A stretch of DNA of 64,000 nt from Bifidobacterium sp. (GTDB lineage: Bacteria; Actinomycetota; Actinomycetes; Actinomycetales; Bifidobacteriaceae), in assembly GCA_022649135.1 (NCBI GenBank), contig JALCNP010000001.1:1-64000 (forward strand). Reading direction: 5' to 3'. Positions 53,815 to 63,475 of this stretch are shown piece by piece (positions within the stretch are counted from its first letter, which is position 1; the number at the start of each line of letters is the position of its first letter). The notes under the pieces were generated by a model. It was given only the letters and a program-made list of their open reading frames with translations. It ran no database searches and was not told the origin of the DNA. Both the position numbers and the translations under genes were made by a program.

Positions 53815-54330
53815 CTACCCGCGCGCCCCGATGCGAACCAGCGCCGTGGCCATCGCGGCAAGCCCCTCGCCGCGACCGGTGAAGCCCATGTGATCGGTCG
53901 TGGTCGCACCGAGCGAAACGGAACATCCCACGGCCCGTGACATGACGCCTTCGGCCTCACGGGCGCGTGGGGCGAGTCGGGGGCGGTTCCCGATGACGAC
54001 AACGCTGACGCTGTTCGGCGTGCATCGATGTTCACGAAGGAATTCGGCGGTTTCCCTCAGCATGGATTCCCCATGCCCGCCAGCGCCCCTCGAATCCTTC
54101 CCGATGCCGAAAAGCGTGCCGATATCCCCCAGATGACCAGCCGCAAGCAGGGCATCGATTATGGCATGAACCGCCACGTCGCCATCCGAATCCCCCTGCA
54201 GTCCATCTCCCGGCCAGCTGATGCAGGCAAGCCACAGGGGACGCGCGCCAGCGCCCCCATCACTGAAGCGATGCGCGTCGAACCCCATGCCCACGCTCAG
54301 GGCGCCGGTCGGGGATGCCGGATCGCTCAC
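53815..54330 (-). CDS. ispF: 2-C-methyl-D-erythritol 2,4-cyclodiphosphate synthase
   Basis: Fifth step of the MEP isoprenoid pathway: cyclises CDP-ME-2-phosphate to MEcDP with loss of CMP (171 aa). The zinc ligands are in GMGFDAHRF (Asp, His) and VAVHAIIDALLAAGHLGDIG (His), and the end has ATTTDHMGFTGRGEGLAAMA (usually TTTEKLGFTGRGEG). GDSDGDVAVH is the standard metal loop. Its start overlaps the carD stop by 4 nt; elsewhere carD is often followed by ispD then ispF, but ispD is not here. The rest of the pathway is outside this window. Confidence 0.93.
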   Translation of the reverse strand: MSDPASPTGALSVGMGFDAHRFSDGGAGARPLWLACISWPGDGLQGDSDGDVAVHAIIDALLAAGHLGDIGTLFGIGKDSRGAGGHGESMLRETAEFLREHRCTPNSVSVVVIGNRPRLAPRAREAEGVMSRAVGCSVSLGATTTDHMGFTGRGEGLAAMATALVRIGARG

Positions 54331-54923
54331 CGCTTCTTCGTCTTTTTGCTCTCGGCCTCGAGACGGGCAAGCGTTTCGTCCGCGGACTCCTGCGGGGCCT
54401 CGGTGTGGTGCTTCTCATCGCCGGGCTCGGGGCTCTCGTATCCCAGATTGACGTCGAGAAGCCGCTGAGCCTGTTCCTCGTCAAGGCTCTCGGAAAGGGC
54501 GATTTCGGAGGTGAGAATGCTGCGGGCGCGCGTAAGCATGCGCTTCTCCCCCGCGGACAGACCATGCTCGTCGACATCACGCTGAGCCAGATCACGCACG
54601 ACTTCGGCAATCTTGTTCACATCACCGGTGGCGATCTTTTCCACATTAAGCTTATACCGTCGGGACCAGTTCATCTCCTTCTCGACGATCGGCGTGCGCA
54701 GGATCTCGAAGACCTTGGCCACCTCGTTGGCGTCGACGATATCGCGCACGCCGACCTTTTTCGCGTTATCGACCGGAACATTGATCACCAGACCATCGGA
54801 CGATAAAACGGACAGCTGCAAATACTCGCGGGTAACGCCTTTCACCGTCCGTTCGTTGATGGCTTCGATTTTCGCAGCGCCATGCCGCGGATAGACGACC
54901 ATATCGCCGACCTTATACCCCAT
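54327..54923 (-). CDS. carD: CarD-family RNA polymerase-binding regulator
   Basis: CarD/CdnL-like protein (198 aa) that binds the RNA polymerase beta subunit and stabilises open promoter complexes, notably at rRNA promoters. The N-terminal Tudor-like RID domain is GYKVGDMVVYPRHGAAKIEA, then VPVDNAKKVGVRDIV. The C-terminal helical domain (SRRYKLNVEKIATGDVNKIA) carries the DNA-contacting region. After residue 160 an acidic-to-basic tail (DEKHHTEAPQESADETL) extends beyond the usual ~162 aa length. GGAGG precedes ATG 54923. It is upstream of ispF, with translational coupling. Confidence 0.93.
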   Translation of the reverse strand: MGYKVGDMVVYPRHGAAKIEAINERTVKGVTREYLQLSVLSSDGLVINVPVDNAKKVGVRDIVDANEVAKVFEILRTPIVEKEMNWSRRYKLNVEKIATGDVNKIAEVVRDLAQRDVDEHGLSAGEKRMLTRARSILTSEIALSESLDEEQAQRLLDVNLGYESPEPGDEKHHTEAPQESADETLARLEAESKKTKKR

Positions 54924-55056
54924 GAATCCTCCGTGAGAACAGACTTAAACTCGAATAATTATGCCATGCCGCCCAGACTTGACCGGTTCTTCCGCAGAAA
55001 CCGCGCAAACGGCGACACGAAAAGACATGCGGGCCAATACAGATTATGCTTTGAGC

Positions 55057-57309
<2,253 letters not shown>

Positions 57310-57321
57310 AAGGCGATCTCT

Positions 57322-58068
57322 ATGCTCAATACTTCAGCACATCAAACAACCCCCCGGACCATTCTTGTGGTCGAGGACGAGCCGGATCTGGCCACGGCCA
57401 TAGCACAGCGCATCACAGCCAAGGGATGGACGGCCCGGGTCGCGTCCGACGGGGCCAGCGCGGTCAGGGCGGCCGCACAGCTCAAACCCGACCTGGTGAT
57501 CATGGACATCATGCTTCCGGTGATGGACGGGATCGAGGCCACCAAACGCATCATCGCCCAGCGTCCCGTGCCCGTCCTCATGCTCACCGCCCGGGATGCC
57601 GAATCCGACAAGGTCATGGGTCTCGGCGCCGGAGCGGACGACTACATGACCAAGCCCTTCTCCCCCCGCGAGCTCATCGCACGCTGCGAGGCGCTTCTGC
57701 GCCGGGTCGAGCGGGCCACCATCATCGCCCGGAACCTGGAAAATGAAAAGGTCCTCGATTTCGGCTCCCTCGTCATCGACCCGCGACAGCGCATCGTGAC
57801 ATTCAACGGCAGCCAGGTCCATCTGACCCCGACCGAATTCGATCTGCTGGCGACACTCGCCCGCAAACCGAAATCGGTGTTCAAGCGCGAACGACTGCTC
57901 GAGGAGGTATGGGACTGGCCCGATGCCTCCGGAACGAGAACGGTCGACTCGCATGTCAAGGCCCTGCGCCATAAGCTGGGGTCCGAGATGATAAGAACGG
58001 CCCACGGCGTCGGCTACGCATTCGAGCCGCCGGAACCGCAGCCCCGGACCGCGGACGACAAGCAGTAG
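57322..58068 (+). CDS. OmpR-family response regulator
   Basis: Two-component DNA-binding regulator (248 aa). The receiver domain begins RTILVVEDEPDLATAIAQR, with phospho-acceptor Asp in PDLVIMDIMLPVMDG (near residue 62) and Lys in DYMTKPFSPREL. The output domain is a winged helix of the OmpR/PhoB type: VHLTPTEFDLLATLARKP, then TRTVDSHVKALRHKL and IRTAHGVGYAFEPP. It follows glgB by 12 nt and precedes its kinase by 20 nt. RBS GAAAGGCGATC. The regulon is unknown; membrane or envelope stress is a common role of relatives with such kinases. Confidence 0.92.
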   Translation: MLNTSAHQTTPRTILVVEDEPDLATAIAQRITAKGWTARVASDGASAVRAAAQLKPDLVIMDIMLPVMDGIEATKRIIAQRPVPVLMLTARDAESDKVMGLGAGADDYMTKPFSPRELIARCEALLRRVERATIIARNLENEKVLDFGSLVIDPRQRIVTFNGSQVHLTPTEFDLLATLARKPKSVFKRERLLEEVWDWPDASGTRTVDSHVKALRHKLGSEMIRTAHGVGYAFEPPEPQPRTADDKQ

Positions 58069-58088
58069 GAATCGCCTGACAATCCGAT

Positions 58089-59171
58089 ATGAGCAGACTA
58101 TCGCAACACACGACAAAACGGGCCTCCGGCAGGCGGATGGACCCCAACAGGCCCATAGGACTGTTCTCCTCGCTGAAGATGGAGCTCAGCGTTCTCATCG
58201 TCATCTCCACGGCGATCGCATTCGTCATGGCATGGTTCCTTCTGAAGTTCGGCTGGAGCGGCTGGATAGCGATGCCCCTGACCCTGGTCGTGGCTTTGGG
58301 GATAACCTATTTCTTCTCGCGGGGCCTCACCGCCCCCCTGCGCCAGATGCGCGACGCCACGGAAGCCATGGCGGACGGGGACTACACGGTGCGGGTCAAT
58401 ACGGGAACCATCAGCAACGACGAGGTCGGGCAGCTTGCCCGGTCGTTCAACGAGATGGCCGGTGAGCTGCAGCATGCCGACCAGATGCGCACGGATATGG
58501 TCGCCAACGTCAGCCATGAGCTGCGCACCCCGGTGTCGGCGCTCCAGGCGATGCTGGAGAACCTCGCGGACGGGGTGGTCGACCCGACGCCGGCCAATCT
58601 CGAAAGCATCCTCAACCAGATCCACCGGCTTTCCGATCTGATCGCCTTTCTCCTGGACCTTTCACGCATGGAGGCCGGAGCCGCCAGCCTGGAGGTCGAA
58701 CGGTTCAACTTCGCCGATTTCATCGACGAAACGATCAAACCGCTGGAAATCGCGGATGCGGGACATGCACACACCATCGAACGCGACATCGACGATTCAA
58801 TCACTATGGAAGGCGACCAGGACCGTCTCCGGCAGCTGTTCACCAACATCATCTCCAACGCCCTCAAACACTCCGGCGATGGCACGACGGTGCGCATCGA
58901 GACGCGGGAGAATCGCGACGCGGGGACCATCATCACCAATGTCGTGAACTTCGGGTCGCAGATCCCGGTAGAGGATCGTTCCGACATCTTCCGACGCTTC
59001 GTCAAGGGGAAGAACGGGCCCGGCACGGAATCGGGAGGAACGGGCCTGGGGCTGTCCATAGCCCGCTGGGCGGCGCAGCTGCATGGGGGCAGCGTCAAGG
59101 TGGTCGATGATCCGCGCGGGGCGAATTTCGAGGTCGTCCTTCCCAAATACCACATCGTCGCGCAGCATTAG
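58089..59171 (+). CDS. Sensor histidine kinase with HAMP domain
   Basis: Membrane kinase (360 aa) that should phosphorylate the preceding regulator. Two membrane spans (VLIVISTAIAFVMAWFLL; MPLTLVVALGITYFF) are separated by only a few residues, so there is no real external domain and sensing may occur in the membrane. A HAMP domain follows (LTAPLRQMRDATEAMADGDY), then the H-box VSHELRTPVSALQ (His near residue 144), N-box FTNIISNALKHS and G2 box GTGLGLSIARW. The G1 box is degenerate (VVNFGSQIPVED in place of DxGxG). A terminator hairpin overlaps the stop. Confidence 0.9.
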   Translation: MSRLSQHTTKRASGRRMDPNRPIGLFSSLKMELSVLIVISTAIAFVMAWFLLKFGWSGWIAMPLTLVVALGITYFFSRGLTAPLRQMRDATEAMADGDYTVRVNTGTISNDEVGQLARSFNEMAGELQHADQMRTDMVANVSHELRTPVSALQAMLENLADGVVDPTPANLESILNQIHRLSDLIAFLLDLSRMEAGAASLEVERFNFADFIDETIKPLEIADAGHAHTIERDIDDSITMEGDQDRLRQLFTNIISNALKHSGDGTTVRIETRENRDAGTIITNVVNFGSQIPVEDRSDIFRRFVKGKNGPGTESGGTGLGLSIARWAAQLHGGSVKVVDDPRGANFEVVLPKYHIVAQH

Positions 59172-59193
59172 GAACGGGGGTCGTCCCCGTTCC
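59171..59193 (+). terminator. Terminator of the glgB/two-component transcript
   Basis: A perfect 9-bp inverted repeat (GGAACGGGG/CCCCGTTCC, 5-nt loop) overlaps the last base of the kinase stop codon, followed by TTCG. It marks the end of this transcription unit. Confidence 0.7.
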
Positions 59194-59326
59194 TTCGGGA
59201 CTCCCCCGGTCCGGCCAATCGGCTGCGGGTCCGCGGCACCGCGGACCGTCCTGGGCCGCCCGCGCGCAAAGACGGGGTTCCGTCCGCACCCGCATACCCT
59301 TGTCCTCTCGTCCTCCCATACTGTAT

Positions 59327-59340
59327 AGAACAAATGTTCG
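59327..59340 (+). promoter_or_regulatory. SOS box (LexA/DinR-type operator)
   Basis: AGAACAAATGTTCG matches the Gram-positive/actinobacterial LexA consensus CGAAC-N4-GTTCG at all but the first base. It lies 20 nt before the umuD ATG and overlaps the promoter region (CTGTAT at 59321 may be a -10 box). It implies damage-inducible umuDC. Confidence 0.85.
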
Positions 59341-59360
59341 AACGGCGAATGAGGTAGAGA

Positions 59361-59957
59361 ATGAGGACGATGAGGGAAACACCGACGACCCGTGCGGTCG
59401 CATGTGACGTCGTATCCGTAATGAAGCCGCGCTGCTCCCCCGTTTGCGTGCCCCGTGCGCTGGAATCGGTCCATGCCGGTTTTCCCTCCGTGGCCCAGGA
59501 TTATTTCGCAAGCGACTTCAGCTTCGACGAGCACATCATCGCCCATCCCGACACGACGTTCATCGTCACGGTTTCCGGCGACTCCATGCAGGGTGCCGGA
59601 ATCTGGGACGGGGATCTTCTGGTCGTGGACCGCTCCCTCGAACCCCGGTCGGGAGATGTGGTCATCGCCGTTCTTGGAGACGAGCTTACCGTCAAGCGCC
59701 TTCTTCTTAGCGGCTCCGTCCCGGTCCTTCATCCGGAGAATCCCCGCTATCCGGATTTTCGGCCACGGGAGGCCGAGGATCTGATGATCTGGGGAGTGGT
59801 GACCGGTAATTTCCATCGTCAGATCCGGGAGAACCGAATGGCGGATGCGGCGATCCCCCGCATCGCTCATCCCGGAACGGGAACCCCCTGCAGACCCGAT
59901 TCCCCCTCGGGCATCCGGGGAACCGGACCCTATGGAGGAGGCGACCGCGAATGGTAG
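59361..59957 (+). CDS. umuD: UmuD-like S24 protease subunit of a translesion polymerase
   Basis: LexA/UmuD-type self-cleaving protein (198 aa). The cleavage site is the Ala-Gly in VHAGFPSVAQDYFAS near residue 39. The catalytic Ser is in FIVTVSGDSMQGAGIWDGD (near residue 75) and the Lys in ELTVKRLLL (near residue 112). The domain ends near GVVTGNFHRQIR; about 50 residues of Pro/Gly/Arg-rich tail follow, whereas E. coli UmuD has 139 aa in all. The tail overlaps the umuC start. ATG 59361 or 59370 may be used. An SOS box directly precedes, and umuC follows in the same operon. Confidence 0.9.
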   Translation: MRTMRETPTTRAVACDVVSVMKPRCSPVCVPRALESVHAGFPSVAQDYFASDFSFDEHIIAHPDTTFIVTVSGDSMQGAGIWDGDLLVVDRSLEPRSGDVVIAVLGDELTVKRLLLSGSVPVLHPENPRYPDFRPREAEDLMIWGVVTGNFHRQIRENRMADAAIPRIAHPGTGTPCRPDSPSGIRGTGPYGGGDREW

Positions 59958-61267
59958 CCAGACCCGTCGTGCTGGCCGACGCGAACAGTTTCTTCGCCTC
60001 ATGCGAAACGGTTTTCCACCCCGGACTACAGGGCAGGCCCGTGGTCGTCCTCTCGAATAATGACGGCTGCGTCGTCGCCCGATCGCCGCAAGCCAAACGG
60101 CTGGGGATCGCCAATGGGGTTCCCTGGTTCACCATCCGCAGCCAGGCCGAGCAGGACGGCGTCGTCGCCCGCAGTTCAAACTACGAGCTCTATGCGAGTC
60201 TGTCGGCACGGATGATGTCGATTATGAGAACCTTTCTTCCGAATCAGGAGATCTATTCGATCGACGAGTGCTTCCTGGACGCCCTCCCCTCCTCATCGCA
60301 GACGCTGCAGGCATGCAGGAGCATGCGCGATTCGGTGCTGAAGGGGATCGGGATCCCCATCAGCGTCGGAGTCGCCCACACCAAAACCCTGGCGAAGATC
60401 TCCAATCACTGGGCCAAAAGCCACGTATCGGCACACGGCATCACCCGGTGGGATGACATCGCAAGGGACCAGGGGAAGAACGTGCTCACGGAGATACCCA
60501 TTGATGAGGTCTGGGGTGTGGGACGTCGCCTTTCGCGTCGATTGCAGGCTCTCGGCATGGTCAACGCATGGGATCTGCACGAAGCGGACCCGGCGTCGAT
60601 ACGGCACAGATTCTCCGTGCAGCTGGAGCGAACCGTACTTGAGCTGCGAGGAATCCCCTGCGTCGAAGCCGGGGACGACGCCTCGCAGGGAAGGCGAACA
60701 ACGCAGATTCTATGCTCCCGAATGTTTTCCCATCCCGTAACCGGCTGGGAGATGATGGGGCAGGCTCTGAGCGTCTACGCGCAAAAGGCGTGCAGACGTC
60801 TGAGGAACCAGGGCAGCCTGTGTGCCCAGGTATCCGCCTTCTGCTCCACCAGCCCCCACGATGACGAACACGAATACGTCACCCTCCATGGCACAACGCA
60901 GCTGTCCAACCCCTGCGACGACCCGCTGACCATAGCGAAAGCCGCCTGCGACGCGCTGAGGGAGAGGTTCGACGGGCATGCCCGGTTCGTGCGCGCCGGG
61001 GTACTTCTGCTCAGCCTTGTCGATGCCGCGCAGTTCCACACGCTCGAGGGGCTCGATGCGCGGCGCGACACGCATGGCCTTGGCGAGGTGCTGGACGACG
61101 CCGCGCGAAGGTTCGGACCGGCGCGGGTCGGAATCGGCTATGGGGGGATCCGCGGACACGATCGCGGCAATGAGGACACGGGGGCGCAATGGACCATGCG
61201 GCGCGAAATGCTTTCCTCACGCAGCACAACCAGATGGGACGAGATGGCCGTCGTCCACGCTGTCTAG
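59951..61267 (+). CDS. umuC: Y-family DNA polymerase UmuC
   Basis: Error-prone translesion polymerase V catalytic subunit (438 aa). It starts MVARPVVLADANSFFASCET with the first catalytic Asp, then RPVVVLSNNDGCVVARSPQA, YSIDECFLD (the second Asp and Glu) and ISVGVAHTKTLAKISNH. The finger/thumb HhH region is VWGVGRRLSRRLQALGM. The little-finger part (DEHEYVTLHGTTQLSNPCDD) and C-terminus follow. GGAGGAGG lies about 12 nt ahead. It overlaps umuD by 7 nt, so they are coupled. The 3' end overlaps the convergent ComF-like gene by four bases. Confidence 0.94.
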   Translation: MVARPVVLADANSFFASCETVFHPGLQGRPVVVLSNNDGCVVARSPQAKRLGIANGVPWFTIRSQAEQDGVVARSSNYELYASLSARMMSIMRTFLPNQEIYSIDECFLDALPSSSQTLQACRSMRDSVLKGIGIPISVGVAHTKTLAKISNHWAKSHVSAHGITRWDDIARDQGKNVLTEIPIDEVWGVGRRLSRRLQALGMVNAWDLHEADPASIRHRFSVQLERTVLELRGIPCVEAGDDASQGRRTTQILCSRMFSHPVTGWEMMGQALSVYAQKACRRLRNQGSLCAQVSAFCSTSPHDDEHEYVTLHGTTQLSNPCDDPLTIAKAACDALRERFDGHARFVRAGVLLLSLVDAAQFHTLEGLDARRDTHGLGEVLDDAARRFGPARVGIGYGGIRGHDRGNEDTGAQWTMRREMLSSRSTTRWDEMAVVHAV

Positions 61268-61986
61268 CCATGGCCCTCCCCCCGGTCCCCCTCGTGGCGA
61301 CGGTCGACGGCATGTGCCAAAGCGACACATATGACGTCACCGGCCCCCGACCGTCTGAGAATATTCGCGCAACGGGCCATGGTGGCCCCCGTCGTCACGA
61401 TGTCGTCGACCACCACAACCGTCCGTCCCCGTAGCAGCGTCTGACGGCGCCCCCGCACATGGATGCGTCGATTCGCACGAGCCACCCTTTGCCCGCCATG
61501 CCCGATCTCCACCGATTTTCCGGCATTCCCACGCATGCACAGCGCAGGAACGAGGAGAGCCTCCCGCCCGCGACGCCGGATCAACGACACCATGGCACGG
61601 GACAGCTGCCGTGTATGCCAGCGACCGCGACGCCGGATCGACTTGTCCGAGGATGGCACAGGAACAACGCAGCAGACGCCCCGCGGAGGGATCCGCCCAT
61701 CCACGAGGGTGACGAGGGAATCGGCGAAACGGTCGTCGCACGCCTCGTAGCCATGATCCTTCCACGACAGGATCGCATGCCTGACGGCACCCTCGTATAC
61801 GGCGCAGGTCAGACAGGACTCGTGCCCCCCGAGGGGCCGCTCATGGACATCGCCGAACAGGGACCCGCAGCGTCCGCACAGCACCGCATCGGGTATGCCG
61901 CATCCCGCGCATCCATGGGGAAGGAGCAGGTCCCCGAGAACGGTCGCGAACATCCTCAGCACACCGAGCGCAACATGAATGATCAT
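61264..61986 (-). CDS. comF: ComF-family phosphoribosyltransferase-like protein
   Basis: ComF/GntX-like protein (240 aa). The N-terminal zinc-finger region is CAGCGIPDAVLCGRCG, with a second cysteine pair ESCLTCAVYEG; the PRTase domain has the PRPP-binding loop VVVVDDIVTTGATM near residue 205 and VPVPSSDKSIRRRGRWHTRQ earlier. Homologues support DNA uptake or recombination, but no other competence gene is visible here. The start is ATG 61986 or a later Met (for example MFATVLGD). It overlaps umuC's 3' end by 4 nt on the opposite strand. Confidence 0.87.
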   Translation of the reverse strand: MIIHVALGVLRMFATVLGDLLLPHGCAGCGIPDAVLCGRCGSLFGDVHERPLGGHESCLTCAVYEGAVRHAILSWKDHGYEACDDRFADSLVTLVDGRIPPRGVCCVVPVPSSDKSIRRRGRWHTRQLSRAMVSLIRRRGREALLVPALCMRGNAGKSVEIGHGGQRVARANRRIHVRGRRQTLLRGRTVVVVDDIVTTGATMARCANILRRSGAGDVICVALAHAVDRRHEGDRGEGHG

Positions 61987-62162
61987 TGAACCAATGCAAC
62001 CACCACAAGGCATGCCCGGCAGCGATAACCGCAGATGTGGTCGAGTGGGTCAGGACCGCCCGGAAGGCACGCCCGTGCAGCGGACGCCGCAGGGGAACGA
62101 ACGCACCAGCGGAGCGCGCGCCCGTCGGCACGGCGAATCCATGCCGACGGGCGCGCGGCATA

Positions 62163-62969
62163 TCACTCGGACAATCGGGCGATGAACCGGTCGCACACCC
62201 TCAGCGTGTCGCACGGACCGGAAACCCTGACGGGCACCGTCCCGGCCACTGCGGCGGGATAATCGTTGCCGTCAGGATCCATGCGATCCCCGACGAAGAC
62301 GATCTGGCCGATGTCGATTCGCAGGATGTCAGCCAGTCGTCTCACCGCATACGCCTTGTCCACCCCCCGCTCGGAGATGTCGATGCTGGTGGACCCCCCG
62401 GAGCGCACCGCCAGATGCGGCAGATCGGCGGCGACGGCCTGTGCCAGGCGGTTCTTCTTCTCATTGGTGGGATCCCATGCCTCCTTGAGCTCCACGGGGG
62501 CGAGCTGCCCCAAGGCGGAGAAGGTGATCTGGCTGCCGCGGTCCTCGATCCTCGGTCCCCATGCCTTGTCGACCCACATGCCCAGCTCCTGGGCGCGTCT
62601 GCGAAGGCACCGGGTCGCCTCGCTCCTGTCCCGCTCACTCAGATCGTGCTCATAGACGCACTTCCACTGCCCGCCATCCCATCGATAGCACCTCGTTCCG
62701 CTCGTGGGCATGATATGCATGTTCGAGCGCTGCGCTCCATCGTCCAGAACGTCAAGCACCTGGCTGCGCACCAGACCGAAGCTCCCCCCGGTGACGATCG
62801 CGAGCGGAATCAGCGAGGTGAGTCGGCTGACGCGGTGTGCCATGTCGCCGCTCATCGGTTTTTTGGAACGGGCCAGGGTGTTGTCCAGATCGAAGGCGAT
62901 GACCTTCGCCCGCGCGCACACGGCATCCATGTCAAGCTCATTCCAGGCACGCACCACGCTCACGGCCAT
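62163..62969 (-). CDS. HAD-superfamily (IIB) hydrolase
   Basis: Haloacid dehalogenase-like phosphatase (268 aa) with a type IIB cap. Motif I is VIAFDLDNTLARSKKPM (Asp nucleophile and acid), motif II IVTGGSFGLV (Thr-Gly-Gly), and motif III/IV IVFVGDRMDPDGNDYPA (Gly-Asp and Asp). GGSTSIDISERGVDKAYAV has the Lys of the C2b group. The overall arrangement is like phosphomannomutase/sucrose-phosphatase-type HADs; the substrate is probably a sugar phosphate, which is inferred. GGGAGGG precedes ATG 62969. It lies 176 nt after the ComF-like gene's start on the same strand. Confidence 0.88.
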   Translation of the reverse strand: MAVSVVRAWNELDMDAVCARAKVIAFDLDNTLARSKKPMSGDMAHRVSRLTSLIPLAIVTGGSFGLVRSQVLDVLDDGAQRSNMHIMPTSGTRCYRWDGGQWKCVYEHDLSERDRSEATRCLRRRAQELGMWVDKAWGPRIEDRGSQITFSALGQLAPVELKEAWDPTNEKKNRLAQAVAADLPHLAVRSGGSTSIDISERGVDKAYAVRRLADILRIDIGQIVFVGDRMDPDGNDYPAAVAGTVPVRVSGPCDTLRVCDRFIARLSE

Positions 62970-63043
62970 GCTTCCCTCCCTGCGGTTGTGTTGACTACAG
63001 TATCCTAGCTCATAATGCCCCCGCCTTGACATATGGTTGAGGC

Positions 63044-63475
63044 ATGCCCCAGCAGCCTTGGAAACTACACGTATACCGCAATCGCCATGGACGGGGGACG
63101 AGAACGCCGATGTTCGGCGTCCGGCTTCCCCGGTATCGAACGAAAAGCGGCATATTCGACGATATGGTGGCCGCCCAGATCAGACGATTGAACGAGGCCT
63201 GGCCGCAACTCACCGGCCCGGTGCAATTCGCCGTCGAGGACGTCCCGCCCTCCCAGCCGGCACCATGGGAAACGGACTCGAACACCTCGTCCCAATGCTT
63301 CGGGGCCGGGCATGGCACCCCGGCGAGAATCGTTCTGTACCGCCTGCCCATTCAGATGCAGGTGACGGACCGCCTGGAGCTTCAATGGGCGATTCGTGAC
63401 GAAATCGTCGAGCGCCTCGCCCAGCTGTATGGCAGGCGCCCCGAGGAGATCGACCCCGACTGGGGGGGCGACTAG
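63044..63475 (+). CDS. Zincin-like metallopeptidase-family protein lacking HExxH
   Basis: Actinobacterial small protein (143 aa) related to the 'metallopeptidase family' (zincin_1 type). RTPMFGVRLPRYRTKSGIFD, then GPVQFAVEDVPPSQPAPW and RIVLYRLPIQMQVTDRLEL match the family order. The HExxH position reads AIRDEIVERLAQLYG: both His are replaced (Arg and Arg/Leu), so no zinc site is predicted. The C-terminus EEIDPDWG is common in this subgroup. It may be a structural or regulatory pseudo-enzyme. The 3' end overlaps the convergent DUF5719-like gene by 4 nt. Confidence 0.75.
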   Translation: MPQQPWKLHVYRNRHGRGTRTPMFGVRLPRYRTKSGIFDDMVAAQIRRLNEAWPQLTGPVQFAVEDVPPSQPAPWETDSNTSSQCFGAGHGTPARIVLYRLPIQMQVTDRLELQWAIRDEIVERLAQLYGRRPEEIDPDWGGD

